A program made the position numbers and the translations under genes. Positions 19,422 through 30,942 of a stretch of DNA of 64,000 nt are shown here, in pieces (the first letter of the stretch is position 1; every line of letters starts with the position of its first letter). Origin of the DNA: Bradyrhizobium zhengyangense (GTDB taxonomy: Bacteria; Pseudomonadota; Alphaproteobacteria; Rhizobiales; Xanthobacteraceae); NCBI RefSeq assembly GCF_022012435.1, contig NZ_JAKLUA010000001.1:124001-188000 (forward strand), written 5' to 3'. Under the pieces are notes generated by a model. That model had not been told where the DNA came from and did no database searches. It saw only the letters and a list, made by a program, of their open reading frames with translations.

Positions 19422-20051
19422 TCAAAGCGTGGGTTCGAGTGCGAGACGTGCGGATTGCGCCGGCGATCCCGCGACCAGCGTCATCTGCGGCCGGCGCGTC
19501 AGCTTGTAGACGGCGGCCGGCGGCATGTTGAGGAAGGCCCGGTCCACCAGCGTTGCGCGCAGGCCGAGGCGGTCGAGCACCGGCCGCGGGATCGGGCAGC
19601 TCATGCCATAGGTGAACTGGTAAAACGCGCCGCCGGGGCGGACATAGCTGAACGCGCCGCTCACGATCGAGATGACCTTGCGCGTCGACATGTTGAGCAG
19701 CGGCAGCCCGCTCACGACCGCGCCGACGGGTGCGCCGTCATAGAGGCGCTCCGTCGCCAGTCGCGCCGCATCCATCCACAGCACGCGCGCGACGGGAAAG
19801 CGCATCTGCAGGAGCTTCATGAAATCCGAGCCGTATTCGATCAGCGTGAGATCCTGCTGCCTGACGCCGCGCTTCAGGAGCTTGTAGGTGAATGCGCCGG
19901 TGCCGGGCCCGAGTTCGAGGATCGGGCCGGTCTTCTCGGTGATCTCGCGCGTGATGAGATCGGCGAGCGCCGCGCCCGATGGCGCGATGGCGCCGACCTG
20001 GCGCGGCGAGGACATCCAGGACAGGAAGAAGGAGAGGAAATCGTTGGGCAT
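19422..20051 (-). CDS. SAM-dependent methyltransferase, PmtA-like (phospholipid N-methyltransferase family)
   Basis: 209 residues. SAM motif I is ILELGPGTGAFT, and the preceding FFLSWMSSPRQVGAIAPSG resembles the N-terminal membrane-association region of rhizobial PmtA, which methylates phosphatidylethanolamine toward phosphatidylcholine. Bradyrhizobium species usually have several PmtA/PmtX paralogues with differing specificity, so the substrate is not certain. The ATG at 20051 has GGAG at good spacing; a GTG two codons upstream is too close to it. Convergent with pyrG. Confidence 0.78.
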   Translation of the reverse strand: MPNDFLSFFLSWMSSPRQVGAIAPSGAALADLITREITEKTGPILELGPGTGAFTYKLLKRGVRQQDLTLIEYGSDFMKLLQMRFPVARVLWMDAARLATERLYDGAPVGAVVSGLPLLNMSTRKVISIVSGAFSYVRPGGAFYQFTYGMSCPIPRPVLDRLGLRATLVDRAFLNMPPAAVYKLTRRPQMTLVAGSPAQSARLALEPTL

Positions 20052-20161
20052 GCGCACTCCGGCATTTCGTTGGCACCTCGAAGTTCAGAGGTGAGGCGGA
20101 GACACTGTCGGCGGAGTGCATTGCGACAGCATTGCGCTGTGAGCAGCGAAAGCGGATTGGT

Positions 20162-21538
20162 TCAACTTTGCCGATGTGGTGGCAGCGTCATTCTGAAGCA
20201 GGTGCCGCCATCCGCGCCGTCAGTGACCGCGACCTGGCCGCCATGCAGCAGCACGATCTCGCGCACCATGTTGAGGCCAAGGCCAGCGCCGCGATCGAGC
20301 GGCGTGAGCCGATAGAACGGCTCGAAGATCTGCTCGCGTTGGTCTTGTGGAATGCCGGCGCCTTCGTCGGTGACCTCGATGCAGGCAGGCCTGCTCACGT
20401 GAATGCCGATCGTGCCGCGGCGCGGGCCGTGCTGGATCGCATTCTGTACGAGATTGGTCAGCGCCCGCTCCAGCGCGGCTGCGTCACCGATCGTCTCGAC
20501 CGGGGTCGCGGGCGCATCGAGCGCAAGCTCGTAGCCGGCGGCAATGGCCAGCGGCGCGAGCTCGGCAGCCGCGCTTTGCGCTATCGCGACGAGGTCGACG
20601 CGTGTGAACGGATGGCCGCAGCGGTCGAGCCGCTGGATGTCGAGCAATTGCTCGGCGAGCGTCGCCAGCCGCGCCGCATCCTCCAGCAGCCGGGTCTTGT
20701 CTGGACCGGAGGGCAACGATTCCAGCCGCGTGTTCAGGATCGCGATCGGCGTGCGCAGCTCGTGCGCGGCATCTGCGACGAAACGCTTGTGCCTGATATA
20801 GCCCTGGTCGAGCCGCGCCAGCGCGTCGTTGACCGCGGTGACCAGCGGCACGACTTCCAGTGGAATCCGCTCCACTGACAGGCGCGCCCCCCGCTGATGA
20901 ATGTCGATGCGACGCGCCTGGTCCGCGGTCGCATCTAACCCCCGGAAGGCGCGCTGCACGATCATCGGCGTCGCGATGAAGGTCGCCGTACCCATCACCA
21001 GCAGGCCGGGCAGGGCGATGCCGAGAAACGCCAGCGAGGTCATCAACAGCGCCTTGGCACCGGTCAGCCGTCCTTGCGTCGCCGTGATGATCTGCACATT
21101 GCCGGCATCGGTGTTAACGCGCTTGAGCCGCGCTGCCGGCTTGCGCGGATCGTCCTCGAACATCTGCCAGCCGAGGCGCGCCTGGCTGATCTGGTCGAGC
21201 CCGTTGCCGATGGCCGCGAATTCCGCCGGCACAGCGCCTTCGGTCAGCGAATGTCCTTGCCGGTCGCGGACCAGGAACCAGAGGTCCGGTGTCTCGGCGC
21301 GCAACTGTGTCAGATCGCGCGTCGACCGCAGGGTCAGGCCGCCGCCTGCGTCGCGTGCAAGCGCGCGCTGCACGACATCGATGACGCGGTCCTCGTCGCG
21401 CTCCGCCAGCACGAAGCCTGAGGCGCAGAGTGCGCCGACGACCACGCCGACCAGTGCCAGCAGCAAGGCGGCCTGAAGCGCGAGCAGGCGCCAGCTCAAT
21501 CGCGAGCGCAGGCAATAGGAATCGTCGTGCTCGCTCAT
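20162..21538 (-). CDS. Two-component sensor histidine kinase
   Basis: 458 residues. TM1 is about residues 18-44, a periplasmic sensor domain about 45-165, TM2 about 165-192, then a HAMP-like linker. The phospho-accepting His259 is in AAHELRTPIAI, followed by an N box (NLVQNAIQHG), G1 (VTDEGAGIP) and G2 (GAGLGLNMV) of the ATPase domain. Its start overlaps the response-regulator stop by four bases, so the pair is translationally coupled. It resembles TctE/QseC-type kinases. The stimulus is unknown; no target gene is evident next door. Confidence 0.94.
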   Translation of the reverse strand: MSEHDDSYCLRSRLSWRLLALQAALLLALVGVVVGALCASGFVLAERDEDRVIDVVQRALARDAGGGLTLRSTRDLTQLRAETPDLWFLVRDRQGHSLTEGAVPAEFAAIGNGLDQISQARLGWQMFEDDPRKPAARLKRVNTDAGNVQIITATQGRLTGAKALLMTSLAFLGIALPGLLVMGTATFIATPMIVQRAFRGLDATADQARRIDIHQRGARLSVERIPLEVVPLVTAVNDALARLDQGYIRHKRFVADAAHELRTPIAILNTRLESLPSGPDKTRLLEDAARLATLAEQLLDIQRLDRCGHPFTRVDLVAIAQSAAAELAPLAIAAGYELALDAPATPVETIGDAAALERALTNLVQNAIQHGPRRGTIGIHVSRPACIEVTDEGAGIPQDQREQIFEPFYRLTPLDRGAGLGLNMVREIVLLHGGQVAVTDGADGGTCFRMTLPPHRQS

Positions 21539-22209
21539 GTCAGCTTCTTCAGGAGATAGCCGACGCCGCGAATACCATGGATCTCGACGCCGGCATCGGC
21601 TTCGGCAAGCTTGCGACGCAGCCGCGAGACATGCGTGTCCAGCGCGTTGGATTGAATCTCGTCGTCGAAAGTGTAGACGGCCTCCTCGAGTGCCGAGCGC
21701 AGCACCGTGCGGCCGATCCGGCGGATCAGGGCTTCGAGCACCAGCAGCTCGCGACGCGGCAGCTCGAACGGCTGGCCGTCGATGCTGGCCTCGCGATGAC
21801 CGATGTCGAAGACGATACGGCCGGCGCGGATGACGTCCGGCGACAGGCCCGCGTGCCGCCGCAGCACCGCGCGCAAGCGCGCCAGCAGTTCCTCGACCGC
21901 GAACGGCTTGGCGAGATAGTCGTCGGCGCCGCTGTCGAGCCCGGCGATGCGGTCGGCGAGTTCGCCGCGAGCGGTCAGGACGATGATCGGCACGCCGTCG
22001 GCACGCGCCCGCAGCTTCGGAATCAGCGTGAGGCCGTCGCCGTCGGGAAGCTGGCGGTCGAGCAGGACGGCGGCATGAACGTCGGCGGAGATTGCTTCTT
22101 CCGCGTCCGCAAGCGTGGGGGCGTGATCCACCACCATGTCGTAGCGCTTCAGCGCCGACGAAAGGGCGCCAGCCATCTCGACTTCATCCTCGACAAGCAA
22201 GATCCGCAT
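21535..22209 (-). CDS. OmpR-family response regulator
   Basis: 224 residues. The receiver domain has acidic residues in LLVEDEVE, phospho-acceptor Asp51 in LLDRQLPDGDG, Thr79 and Lys101 in LAKPF. The C-terminal winged-helix DNA-binding domain ends with LDTHVSRLRRKL and GVGYLL. It is the partner of the kinase whose gene overlaps its 3' end. The regulator is encoded first, the usual order for TctD/QseB-type systems. Confidence 0.95.
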   Translation of the reverse strand: MRILLVEDEVEMAGALSSALKRYDMVVDHAPTLADAEEAISADVHAAVLLDRQLPDGDGLTLIPKLRARADGVPIIVLTARGELADRIAGLDSGADDYLAKPFAVEELLARLRAVLRRHAGLSPDVIRAGRIVFDIGHREASIDGQPFELPRRELLVLEALIRRIGRTVLRSALEEAVYTFDDEIQSNALDTHVSRLRRKLAEADAGVEIHGIRGVGYLLKKLT

Positions 22210-22404
22210 GTAACAGGCCCCAACTGAGACTGAGCCATTCTAGCGGCCCGATCATTGCGGCAGCATTGCGGGAACAGGGCGCGGCGCGTTGCCGGGTCCT
22301 GTCCAGCCATGCGCGAAACGCCGCGGAGGGTGGCCGGGCAGGGCTCAAGACAGCTTCGTGGCCGATCGCTATAACCGCTCGACCTGTTCAGGGAGGAGAC
22401 GAGA

Positions 22405-22731
22405 ATGATCTACGAAATGCGCCAGTATCGCTGCGTGCCGGGCCGCCTGCCGGCGCTGCTGAAGCGCTTTGACACGATCACGCTGAAGATCTGGGAGAAG
22501 CATGGCATCCGCCAGGCCGGGTTCTTCACCACGCTGATCGGCGAGTCCAACCAGGAGCTGACCTATTTCCTGGCCTGGGAGTCGCTCGCCGAACGCGAGA
22601 AGAAATGGGGTGCGTTTGCGGCCGATCCGGAATGGCTGGAAGCGCGCGCCAAGACGGAGGCAGACGGCCAGATCGTTGCCAACATCGTCAGCCAGATTCT
22701 GGCTCCAACGGCGTTCTCGTCGGTCAAGTAG
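22405..22731 (+). CDS. NIPSNAP-family protein, 108 aa
   Basis: Starts behind GGAGGAG. The sequence [19 protein letters not shown] and the later [21 protein letters not shown] are typical of single-domain bacterial NIPSNAP proteins, which have a dimeric ferredoxin-like alpha/beta-barrel fold. The molecular role of bacterial members is mostly unknown. It lies 116 bp upstream of kdsA on the same strand. Confidence 0.85.
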   Translation: MIYEMRQYRCVPGRLPALLKRFDTITLKIWEKHGIRQAGFFTTLIGESNQELTYFLAWESLAEREKKWGAFAADPEWLEARAKTEADGQIVANIVSQILAPTAFSSVK

Positions 22732-22847
22732 CTGTCGTTCCGGACAGGGGGCTGCGGCGCAACCCTGATATTCGAAGGTTAGGACCGAATGGGGTTGATC
22801 CCACCCATTCGGCCGCTATGGTCGCGCCGAAACAGGGATTTTGTGTC

Positions 22848-23699
22848 TTGAGCACCAGTCAATCTGCAGCGCCGGTCGTCACCGTCGGGTCGGTCAAATT
22901 CGGCAATGATCTGCCGATCTCGATCATTGCCGGGCCGTGCCAGCTCGAAAGCCGTGAGCACGCGCTGGAGGTGGCCTCCGCGCTGAAGGAGATCGCCACG
23001 CGGCTCAAGATCGGCCTCGTCTACAAGACATCCTTCGACAAGGCCAACCGCACCAGCGCGTCCGCCGCGCGCGGCCTTGGCCTGGCGCAATCGCTGCCGA
23101 TCTTCGCCGAGATCCGTTCCTCGCTCGGCTTGCCGGTGCTGACCGACGTGCACGATGCCGCGCAATGCGCCGAGGTGGCGCAGGCCGTCGACGTCCTGCA
23201 GATCCCGGCCTTCCTGTGCCGGCAGACCGATCTGCTGCTGGCCGCAGCCGCAACCGGCAAGGTCGTCAACGTCAAGAAGGGGCAGTTCCTAGCGCCCTGG
23301 GACATGGCGAATGTCGTTGCCAAGATTACCAGCGCCGGCAATCCCAACGTGCTCGTCACCGAACGTGGCGCCTCCTTCGGTTACAACACGCTGGTCTCGG
23401 ACATGCGTTCGCTGCCGATCATGGCGCGCACCACCGGCGCGCCCGTGATCTTCGACGCCACCCATTCGGTGCAGCAGCCGGGCGGGAAGGGAGCTTCCTC
23501 CGGCGGCGAGCGCGAGTTCGTTCCGGTGCTGGCGCGCGCGGCCGTCGCGGTCGGCGTCGCCGGTCTGTTTATCGAGACGCATCCCGATCCGGATCGCGCG
23601 CCCTCGGACGGGCCCAACATGGTGCCACTGCATCAGTTCGAAGGGCTTCTTCGTACCCTGATGGCATTCGACGCGGTGGCCAAGAGTCACGCGCATTGA
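22848..23699 (+). CDS. kdsA: 3-deoxy-D-manno-octulosonate 8-phosphate synthase
   Basis: Condenses phosphoenolpyruvate with arabinose 5-phosphate, the first Kdo step of lipopolysaccharide synthesis. Family blocks [42 protein letters not shown] and [14 protein letters not shown] are all present. From the TTG at 22848 the protein has 283 residues, matching the family; an in-frame ATG at 22818 would add ten residues not expected. AGGGA precedes the TTG. The stop overlaps the start of the MFS gene (TGATG). Confidence 0.95.
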   Translation: MSTSQSAAPVVTVGSVKFGNDLPISIIAGPCQLESREHALEVASALKEIATRLKIGLVYKTSFDKANRTSASAARGLGLAQSLPIFAEIRSSLGLPVLTDVHDAAQCAEVAQAVDVLQIPAFLCRQTDLLLAAAATGKVVNVKKGQFLAPWDMANVVAKITSAGNPNVLVTERGASFGYNTLVSDMRSLPIMARTTGAPVIFDATHSVQQPGGKGASSGGEREFVPVLARAAVAVGVAGLFIETHPDPDRAPSDGPNMVPLHQFEGLLRTLMAFDAVAKSHAH

Positions 23700-24910
23700 T
23701 GCACGAGCCACTCGCCAGGCCGTCGTCCGACCTGAAGTTTCCGCCTGCGATCAACATTATCGCGCTCGCCAGCTTCTCTGCCGCGTTGTCGACACGGGCA
23801 CTTGATCCGGTGCTGCCGCATATTGCGGAAGAATTTTCGATCAGCATCACGACGGCGGCGAGCATCGCGGCCGGCTATGCGCTGATCTACGCGCTGATCC
23901 AGCCGATCGTCGGTGCGGCAGCCGATCTGTTCGGCAAGGCACGGCTGATGACGTTGTGCCTGGCGATGCTGGGCGCAGCCTGCATTCTGGGCGCGCTCTC
24001 GACCTCATTCGCGGGCCTGTTCGCAAGCCGCATGCTCGCCGGCATCGCCTCGGGTGGCGTATTCCCGGTCGCGCTTGGCCTGACCGCTGACCTGGTCGCG
24101 CCGACGAAGCGGCAGGTGGCGATCGGACGCACGCTGGCGGGTTCGATGACGGGCAACCTGTTAGGTGCGACCGCCTCGGGCATCATCGGCGATCTCGTCG
24201 GCTGGCGTGGCGTGCTGGTGATCATCGGTGCGCTCGGGCTGATCGCGGCTGTTGCGGTCGCGGCGGGCTTTCGCGGCGCCGCCCTCACGGCACCGCCGAA
24301 GAGCGATCTGAAGACGTTGCGGCAGGGCTATCGCACCATCCTCGCCAATCCGAACGCGCGCTATTGCTATTCTGCCGTGTTCGTCGAGGGCTGCTGCGTT
24401 TTCGGCCTGTTTCCCTTCATCGCCGCGCTGCTGTTCGATCTCGGCGAGACCTCGCTGTCGATTGCGGGCATCGTCATCGCGGGCTTCGCCGTCGGCGGGC
24501 TGTTCTACACATTCACGGTCTCGCGCTTCCTGCCGCGACTGGGCGTCAAGGGGATGATGATCGCAGGCGCGAGCCTCGTCGCGCTCCAGCTCGCAGCGCT
24601 CGCCCTTGGCCCTGGCTGGAAGGTCCAGTTCGCCATCATGCTGCTGATGGGCTGGGGCTTTTACATGATCCATGGCTGCCTGCAGGTGTTCGCCAGCGAG
24701 CTGTCGGTCGAGGCGCGGGCGACAGCGATGTCGCTGCATTCGTTCTTTTTCTTCATGGGCCAGACCGTGGGTCCGCTGGCCTACGGGTTCGGGCTGGCGC
24801 ATACCGGCAAGGCGCCAACCCTGGCCGCGAGCGCCGTGCTCATGGTGCTGCTGGGCCTCGCCTGCGCCGCACTCCTAAGGCCCCGGGCACCGTCCGACGC
24901 GCGAGCCTGA
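23699..24910 (+). CDS. MFS transporter, 12-TM drug/metabolite exporter type
   Basis: 403 residues, about 12 TM helices, starting at the ATG that shares its A with the kdsA stop. The loop GAAADLFGKARLMTL and LFASRMLAGIASGGVFPVALG are typical of the DHA1-like MFS branch. Coupling to kdsA suggests coexpression, but there is no reason to assume a lipopolysaccharide substrate. A long alternative frame runs back inside kdsA and is an artefact. Confidence 0.88.
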   Translation: MHEPLARPSSDLKFPPAINIIALASFSAALSTRALDPVLPHIAEEFSISITTAASIAAGYALIYALIQPIVGAAADLFGKARLMTLCLAMLGAACILGALSTSFAGLFASRMLAGIASGGVFPVALGLTADLVAPTKRQVAIGRTLAGSMTGNLLGATASGIIGDLVGWRGVLVIIGALGLIAAVAVAAGFRGAALTAPPKSDLKTLRQGYRTILANPNARYCYSAVFVEGCCVFGLFPFIAALLFDLGETSLSIAGIVIAGFAVGGLFYTFTVSRFLPRLGVKGMMIAGASLVALQLAALALGPGWKVQFAIMLLMGWGFYMIHGCLQVFASELSVEARATAMSLHSFFFFMGQTVGPLAYGFGLAHTGKAPTLAASAVLMVLLGLACAALLRPRAPSDARA

Positions 24911-25054
24911 GGACAGTATGTCGCGACCAATCTCCGTATTTTCCCGGAAGCGGACGGTGGCTCAATCCTTTCAATCTTAAACCAAATCTCACTCTTCGCT
25001 CCATAGACTGCCGCCCAAACCGCCAGCCGGCGGCAACATCTGTTGGATCAGTCG

Positions 25055-27148
25055 ATGCAAAAACAGCGTTCGGTCGCCCGCATTCTCGGGGCGGTGGTTG
25101 GATCTCTCGGTCTCATCCTTGTCGTCATCTGCGCCTACGCCCTGAAGCTCGCGGTGACACGCTATGTCGACAGCAACCGCATCGTCTCGCTGACGATTGC
25201 CAGCCGCGACCTGACCAACACGCTGGTGATCTTTCGCTTGGAGCGCGGCGATACGCTGAGCTATCTGTCCTCGGCCGCTTCAGCGCCCGACAGCGTCATG
25301 AGCAGCCTCGCCGAGCAGCGCGCCACGGTGCAGAAGAATTACGCGCAGGCCTTGCAGAGCCTCGCCGCCGTCGATGCGCCCGGTCTTACCGAGAGGCTCG
25401 ACAAGCTCCGCACCATCTGGACCCAGCTCGAAGAGCTGCGCCCGCGCGCGATCACGGCATTGAAGCAGGAGAAGGGCGCACGTGAAGCCAGCCTGACGCC
25501 GGCCTGGGCCAAGATCAGCGACGCCTTCATGGATGCGATCGGCGACGTCACCGCCCATGTCGACAATGCAATGGCGCTGATCGATCCCGTGGTCGATCGC
25601 CTGCTGATCGCCAAGCAGGCCTCCTGGCAGGCCCGCGCCAATGTCGGCCAGACCATCCTCGTGCAGTTCTCCTCGATCCTCGCCAACAAGACGTGGACTG
25701 CGGCCGACGGCGTTGCCTTCGCCGATCTGCGCGGCCGCATCCAGCAGTCCTGGCTGGTGGTGCGTGACCTCGGTCTGAACGTGGCTTCGCCCGAGTTGTT
25801 GCAGGCGATCCGGACCGCCGAGCCGGAAATCTCCGGCGCGCTCAGCGACGAGCGCAATGCCATTGCGACCAGGCTGCTCGCGGGTGAGCCCGCCGGCGTC
25901 GTCGGCATCGACTTCCGCGATCGCCAGCTTGTCGGCGCCAACAATGTCGTCATCGTCACGCAGACCGCGCTCGCCAACATGATCGCGCGGGCCGAGGAGG
26001 GCGCCTCGCGCGCCCGCTTCAGCCTGATCCTGTTCGGCCTTCTGATGCCGGCCTCGCTGGCGCTGATGATCGGCGGGCTGCTGCTGATGCGCAACCGCGT
26101 CACCCGGCCGCTGACGGCGATCACCGGCGTCATGACGCGTTTTGCCGATCATGATTTCGCCAGCGACGTCCCGGGCCTCGACCGCAACGACGAGATCGGC
26201 CGTATGGCGGCAGCGCTGCAGGTGTTCAAGGACGCCATGATCAAGGCGGAGCGTCTCTCCGGCGATCAGGCCGCGGAGCGGGCCGAGAAGGAGAAGCGCG
26301 CGAGCGAGCTCACGGGGCTCGTGCGGCAGTTCGAAAGCCGGATCGGCCAGATGGTGCAGACGCTGTCGAACGCCTCAGGCGAGCTGGAGACCACGGCGCG
26401 CTCGATGTCGGGTACGGCGGCGGAAGCCCAGGCCCAGGCCGGTTCGGCCTCGACGCTGGCCGACCAGGTTGGCGGCGGCGTGCAGACCGTCGCGGCCGCG
26501 GCCGAGGAGCTCAATGCCTCGATCCGCGAGATCAATCGCCAGGTCGAGCAGGCGAGCCGTGCCACCGAGCATGCAGTCGTCACCGTCAGGGAGACCGACA
26601 GCACCATGCGTGCGCTGGCTGATGGCGCCGACCGGATCGGTGAGGTCATCGGCCTCATCACCTCGATTGCCGGCCAGACCAATCTCCTGGCCCTTAACGC
26701 AACCATCGAAGCCGCGCGCGCCGGCGAATCCGGTCGCGGCTTTGCTGTCGTCGCAAGCGAGGTGAAGAACCTGGCCTCGCAGACGGCGAAGGCGACCGAG
26801 GAGATCAGCGCGCAGATCACTGAGATTCAGGGCGCGACGCAGAAGGCGGTCTCCGCCATCGACGGCATCGTCAAGACCATCGAGGAAGTCTCGAGCATCA
26901 ACCGCGTCATCGCCGCGGCGATCGAAGAGCAGAACAAGGCCACCGCTGAGATCGCCAACACCGTACAGCATACCGCCGAAGCGACCTCGACCGTGACCCG
27001 CAACATCGCAACCGTCTCGTCGGCGGCTGACGAGACCGGTCGCGCCGCCACCGGCGTGCTGAAGGCCGCCGCCGATCTGTCGAGCCAGTCGACCTCGCTC
27101 ACGGGCGAGGTGGACAGCTTCATCACCAGGGTGCGTGAAGTGGCTTAG
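25055..27148 (+). CDS. Methyl-accepting chemotaxis protein
   Basis: About 697 residues. TM1 is about residues 10-32, a large helical periplasmic sensor region about 33-305, TM2 about 310-335, HAMP ([20 protein letters not shown] onward), then a cytoplasmic signalling domain with the conserved hairpin [20 protein letters not shown]. The C-terminal end has no obvious CheR-binding pentapeptide. It would signal to CheA/CheW. The ATG at 25055 is preferred to the TTG four codons earlier. No che gene is adjacent; solitary receptors are common in Bradyrhizobium. Confidence 0.95.
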   Translation: MQKQRSVARILGAVVGSLGLILVVICAYALKLAVTRYVDSNRIVSLTIASRDLTNTLVIFRLERGDTLSYLSSAASAPDSVMSSLAEQRATVQKNYAQALQSLAAVDAPGLTERLDKLRTIWTQLEELRPRAITALKQEKGAREASLTPAWAKISDAFMDAIGDVTAHVDNAMALIDPVVDRLLIAKQASWQARANVGQTILVQFSSILANKTWTAADGVAFADLRGRIQQSWLVVRDLGLNVASPELLQAIRTAEPEISGALSDERNAIATRLLAGEPAGVVGIDFRDRQLVGANNVVIVTQTALANMIARAEEGASRARFSLILFGLLMPASLALMIGGLLLMRNRVTRPLTAITGVMTRFADHDFASDVPGLDRNDEIGRMAAALQVFKDAMIKAERLSGDQAAERAEKEKRASELTGLVRQFESRIGQMVQTLSNASGELETTARSMSGTAAEAQAQAGSASTLADQVGGGVQTVAAAAEELNASIREINRQVEQASRATEHAVVTVRETDSTMRALADGADRIGEVIGLITSIAGQTNLLALNATIEAARAGESGRGFAVVASEVKNLASQTAKATEEISAQITEIQGATQKAVSAIDGIVKTIEEVSSINRVIAAAIEEQNKATAEIANTVQHTAEATSTVTRNIATVSSAADETGRAATGVLKAAADLSSQSTSLTGEVDSFITRVREVA

Positions 27149-27260
27149 GCCGCCGTCGAGATCAAGACAAAAGCGATTAGACCGGAGGCGAAGATCGGAT
27201 CATAGTCGCGGGGCATCATTTGCGATGGGCATGCGGGGGCAAGCAACAAGGAGCCACCGA

Positions 27261-27713
27261 ATGTACGCCAATCTTCTCTTGAGCACCGATGGTTCGGACG
27301 TCGCAACAAAAGGCGTCGAGCATGGAATGGCCCTGGCAAAAGCCTTGAAGGCCAAAGCGACGATCGTCACCGTGACTGAACCGCTGCCAATCGATTATGG
27401 CGGCGGACACGACTCGGGATGGATTCCGTCGCAAGGCGAGATTGATCGATTTGACGCGGCCTGCAGGGAGCGCGCCGGCCAAGTGCTCGATCAAGCGCGA
27501 GCCATGGCAGAGCGGGGCGGGGTCTCGGTCGAGCTCTTGCACGTTCCGAATTCGCACCCGGCCACGGCGATTGTCGAAACGGCAAAATCCAGAGGCTGCG
27601 ATTTGATCGTCATGGCCTCTCATGGACGTCGGGGCCTCAGGAAGCTGTTTTTGGGAAGTCAAACGTCCGAGGTCCTCGTGAACGGAAGCATTCCGGTGTT
27701 GGTCGTGCCGTAG
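27261..27713 (+). CDS. Universal stress protein (UspA family)
   Basis: 150 residues behind AAGGAG. The N-terminal strand MYANLLLSTDGSDVA and C-terminal ATP-binding motif VMASHGRRGLRKLFLGSQTSEVLV (G-2x-G-9x-G-S/T arrangement) place it among ATP-binding Usp proteins. Single domain, cytosolic. Such proteins are induced by starvation, low oxygen or oxidative stress. A longer frame upstream lacks a ribosome binding site. Confidence 0.92.
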   Translation: MYANLLLSTDGSDVATKGVEHGMALAKALKAKATIVTVTEPLPIDYGGGHDSGWIPSQGEIDRFDAACRERAGQVLDQARAMAERGGVSVELLHVPNSHPATAIVETAKSRGCDLIVMASHGRRGLRKLFLGSQTSEVLVNGSIPVLVVP

Positions 27714-27764
27714 CCGCTCCGACGTGACTCTTTCGCGCCGGATGCCATCGTCATGGACCTCCGA

Positions 27765-28241
27765 CTAGCCGCGGCCGCGATACGGCGCGACGCCTTGCTC
27801 GGGCACCCAAAGGCCTTTCGGCACGCGTCCGGTCTGCCAGAACACGTCGATCGGAATGCCGCCGCGCGGATACCAATAACCGCCAATGCGCAGCCATTTC
27901 GGCCTGATCTCGCTGGCGATGCGCTTGCCGATCATCACGGTGCAATCCTCGTGGAAGGCGCCGTGATTGCGGAAGCTCGCGATGTAGAGTTTCAGCGATT
28001 TCGACTCCAGCAGCCACTGGCCGGGCGCGTAGTCGATCATCAGGTGGGCGAAATCGGGCTGTCCCGTGACCGGGCAGAGCGAGGTGAATTCCGGTACGGT
28101 GAAACGGACCAGATAATCGGTCCCGGCTTGCGGATTGGGGACGCGGTCGAGCTTGGCCTTCTCGGGCGCATCAGGCCATTCCACGGCACGGCCGAGCTGC
28201 AGGCTGGGTGAGGTTTTCGATTTGCTGGGCTTTTTCGACAT
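27765..28241 (-). CDS. queF: 7-cyano-7-deazaguanine reductase QueF
   Basis: 158 residues, the short YkvM-type form. The nucleophile Cys56 is in [14 protein letters not shown] with Asp63, and the family signature [19 protein letters not shown] follows. It reduces preQ0 to preQ1 with NADPH in queuosine synthesis. Start at MSKKPSKSK has GAGGG upstream. It is divergent from eno. The other preQ0 genes are not in this window. Confidence 0.95.
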   Translation of the reverse strand: MSKKPSKSKTSPSLQLGRAVEWPDAPEKAKLDRVPNPQAGTDYLVRFTVPEFTSLCPVTGQPDFAHLMIDYAPGQWLLESKSLKLYIASFRNHGAFHEDCTVMIGKRIASEIRPKWLRIGGYWYPRGGIPIDVFWQTGRVPKGLWVPEQGVAPYRGRG

Positions 28242-28308
28242 GGGGCCCTCATAGCCAATCATTCGGTGGCCGTCACCCGGCCTTTTCCGCTTCGATGCAT
28301 TGCGGTAG

Positions 28309-29637
<1,329 letters not shown>

Positions 29638-29688
29638 GCCAGCGTCACCGCGCGAAGGCGCGAACAACGAGGACAGGGGAGGATCGAC

Positions 29689-30822
29689 ATGACCGACGGC
29701 AAGACCGGACTGCAACTGCGTTCGCTGATCAAGAACAGCGGTGAGCTGGAAATCTCGCTTCTGGACGTGCCGACCCCCGAGCCTGCGGATGACGAGGTCG
29801 TCGTCCGCATCGAGGCGGCGCCGATCAACCCGTCCGATCTCGGTCTGCTCGTCGGCGCTGCCGACATGAGCACGGCCAAGGCCTCCGGTACGAAGGATGC
29901 GCCTGTCATCACCGCGAAGGTACCTGATGGTGCGATGCGCGCGATGGGCGCGCGGATCGACCAGTCGCTGCCTGTCGGCAATGAGGGCGCAGGCGTCGTC
30001 ATCAAGACCGGCTCGTCGGACGCCGCGAAAGCGCTGATGGGCAAGACGGTCGCGATGATTGGCGGAGCCATGTACGCGCAGTATCGCACCTTGAAGGCGC
30101 GGGACTGCCAGCCGCTGCCCGAGGGCACGACGGCAGCGGAAGGCGCTTCCTGGTTCGTCAACCCGCTCACCGCGCTCGGCATGACCGAGACGATGCGGCG
30201 CGAAGGTCACAAGGCGCTGGTGCACACCGCGGCCGCCTCCAATCTCGGCCAGATGCTGAACAAGATCTGCATCAAGGACGGCATCGGGCTCGTCAACATC
30301 GTGCGCAGCAAGGAGCAGGCGGAGATCCTGCACAAGATCGGCGCGAAATACGTGGTCGATTCCAGCGTGCCAAGCTTCCTCGACGATCTCACCAATGCGC
30401 TGGTGGAGACCGGCGCCACCATAGCCTTCGACGCCATCGGCGGCGGCAAGCTTGCCGGCGACATCCTCAACTGCATGGAGATCGCGATCAACAAGACCGC
30501 GAAGGAATACAGCCGCTACGGCTCCAGCGTGCACAAGCAGGTCTATGTCTACGGCGCACTCGACATTCGTCCGATCGAACTGCCGCGTGGCTTCGGCATG
30601 GCCTGGGGCGTCGGCGGCTGGCTGCTCACGCCGTTCCTGCAGAAGATCGGACCTGCCGACATCGGGCGGCTGCGTCAGCGTGTCGTGAGTGAATTGAAGA
30701 CGACCTTCGCCAGCCACTACACCAAGGTGGTGTCGCTACACGAGACGCTCGATCCCGCCAATATCGCGGTGTACGCCAAACGCGCCACCGGCGAAAAATT
30801 CCTCATCAACCCAAATAAATAA
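29689..30822 (+). CDS. Zinc-binding-dehydrogenase family (MDR) oxidoreductase, quinone-reductase-like
   Basis: 377 residues behind AGGGGAGG. It has the MDR GroES-like domain (APINPSDLGLL, PVGNEGAGVV) and a Rossmann domain around ALVHTAAASNLGQML. No structural or catalytic zinc Cys cluster is visible, as in quinone oxidoreductases and trans-2-enoyl reductases. Substrate is unknown. A GC-rich hairpin (GATCGGC-GGCC-GCCGGTC, 30827-30844) follows the stop without a T-tract. Confidence 0.85.
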   Translation: MTDGKTGLQLRSLIKNSGELEISLLDVPTPEPADDEVVVRIEAAPINPSDLGLLVGAADMSTAKASGTKDAPVITAKVPDGAMRAMGARIDQSLPVGNEGAGVVIKTGSSDAAKALMGKTVAMIGGAMYAQYRTLKARDCQPLPEGTTAAEGASWFVNPLTALGMTETMRREGHKALVHTAAASNLGQMLNKICIKDGIGLVNIVRSKEQAEILHKIGAKYVVDSSVPSFLDDLTNALVETGATIAFDAIGGGKLAGDILNCMEIAINKTAKEYSRYGSSVHKQVYVYGALDIRPIELPRGFGMAWGVGGWLLTPFLQKIGPADIGRLRQRVVSELKTTFASHYTKVVSLHETLDPANIAVYAKRATGEKFLINPNK

Positions 30823-30942
30823 TCGTGATCGGCGGCCGCCGGTCACCCAAAAGACGTCTTGCCTTCTGAGCCAAGCGGGATTTTTATTCCGCCGCGTTGA
30901 AAGCGGAAAAACCGCCACGCGCGCTCAGAAGGGGACATCTTC

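Noticed and set aside
22605..22847. A longer N-terminus for KdsA beginning inside the NIPSNAP gene
   Set aside because: The frame is open but overlaps a confident gene, and the family length of about 283 residues is reached from the TTG at 22848.
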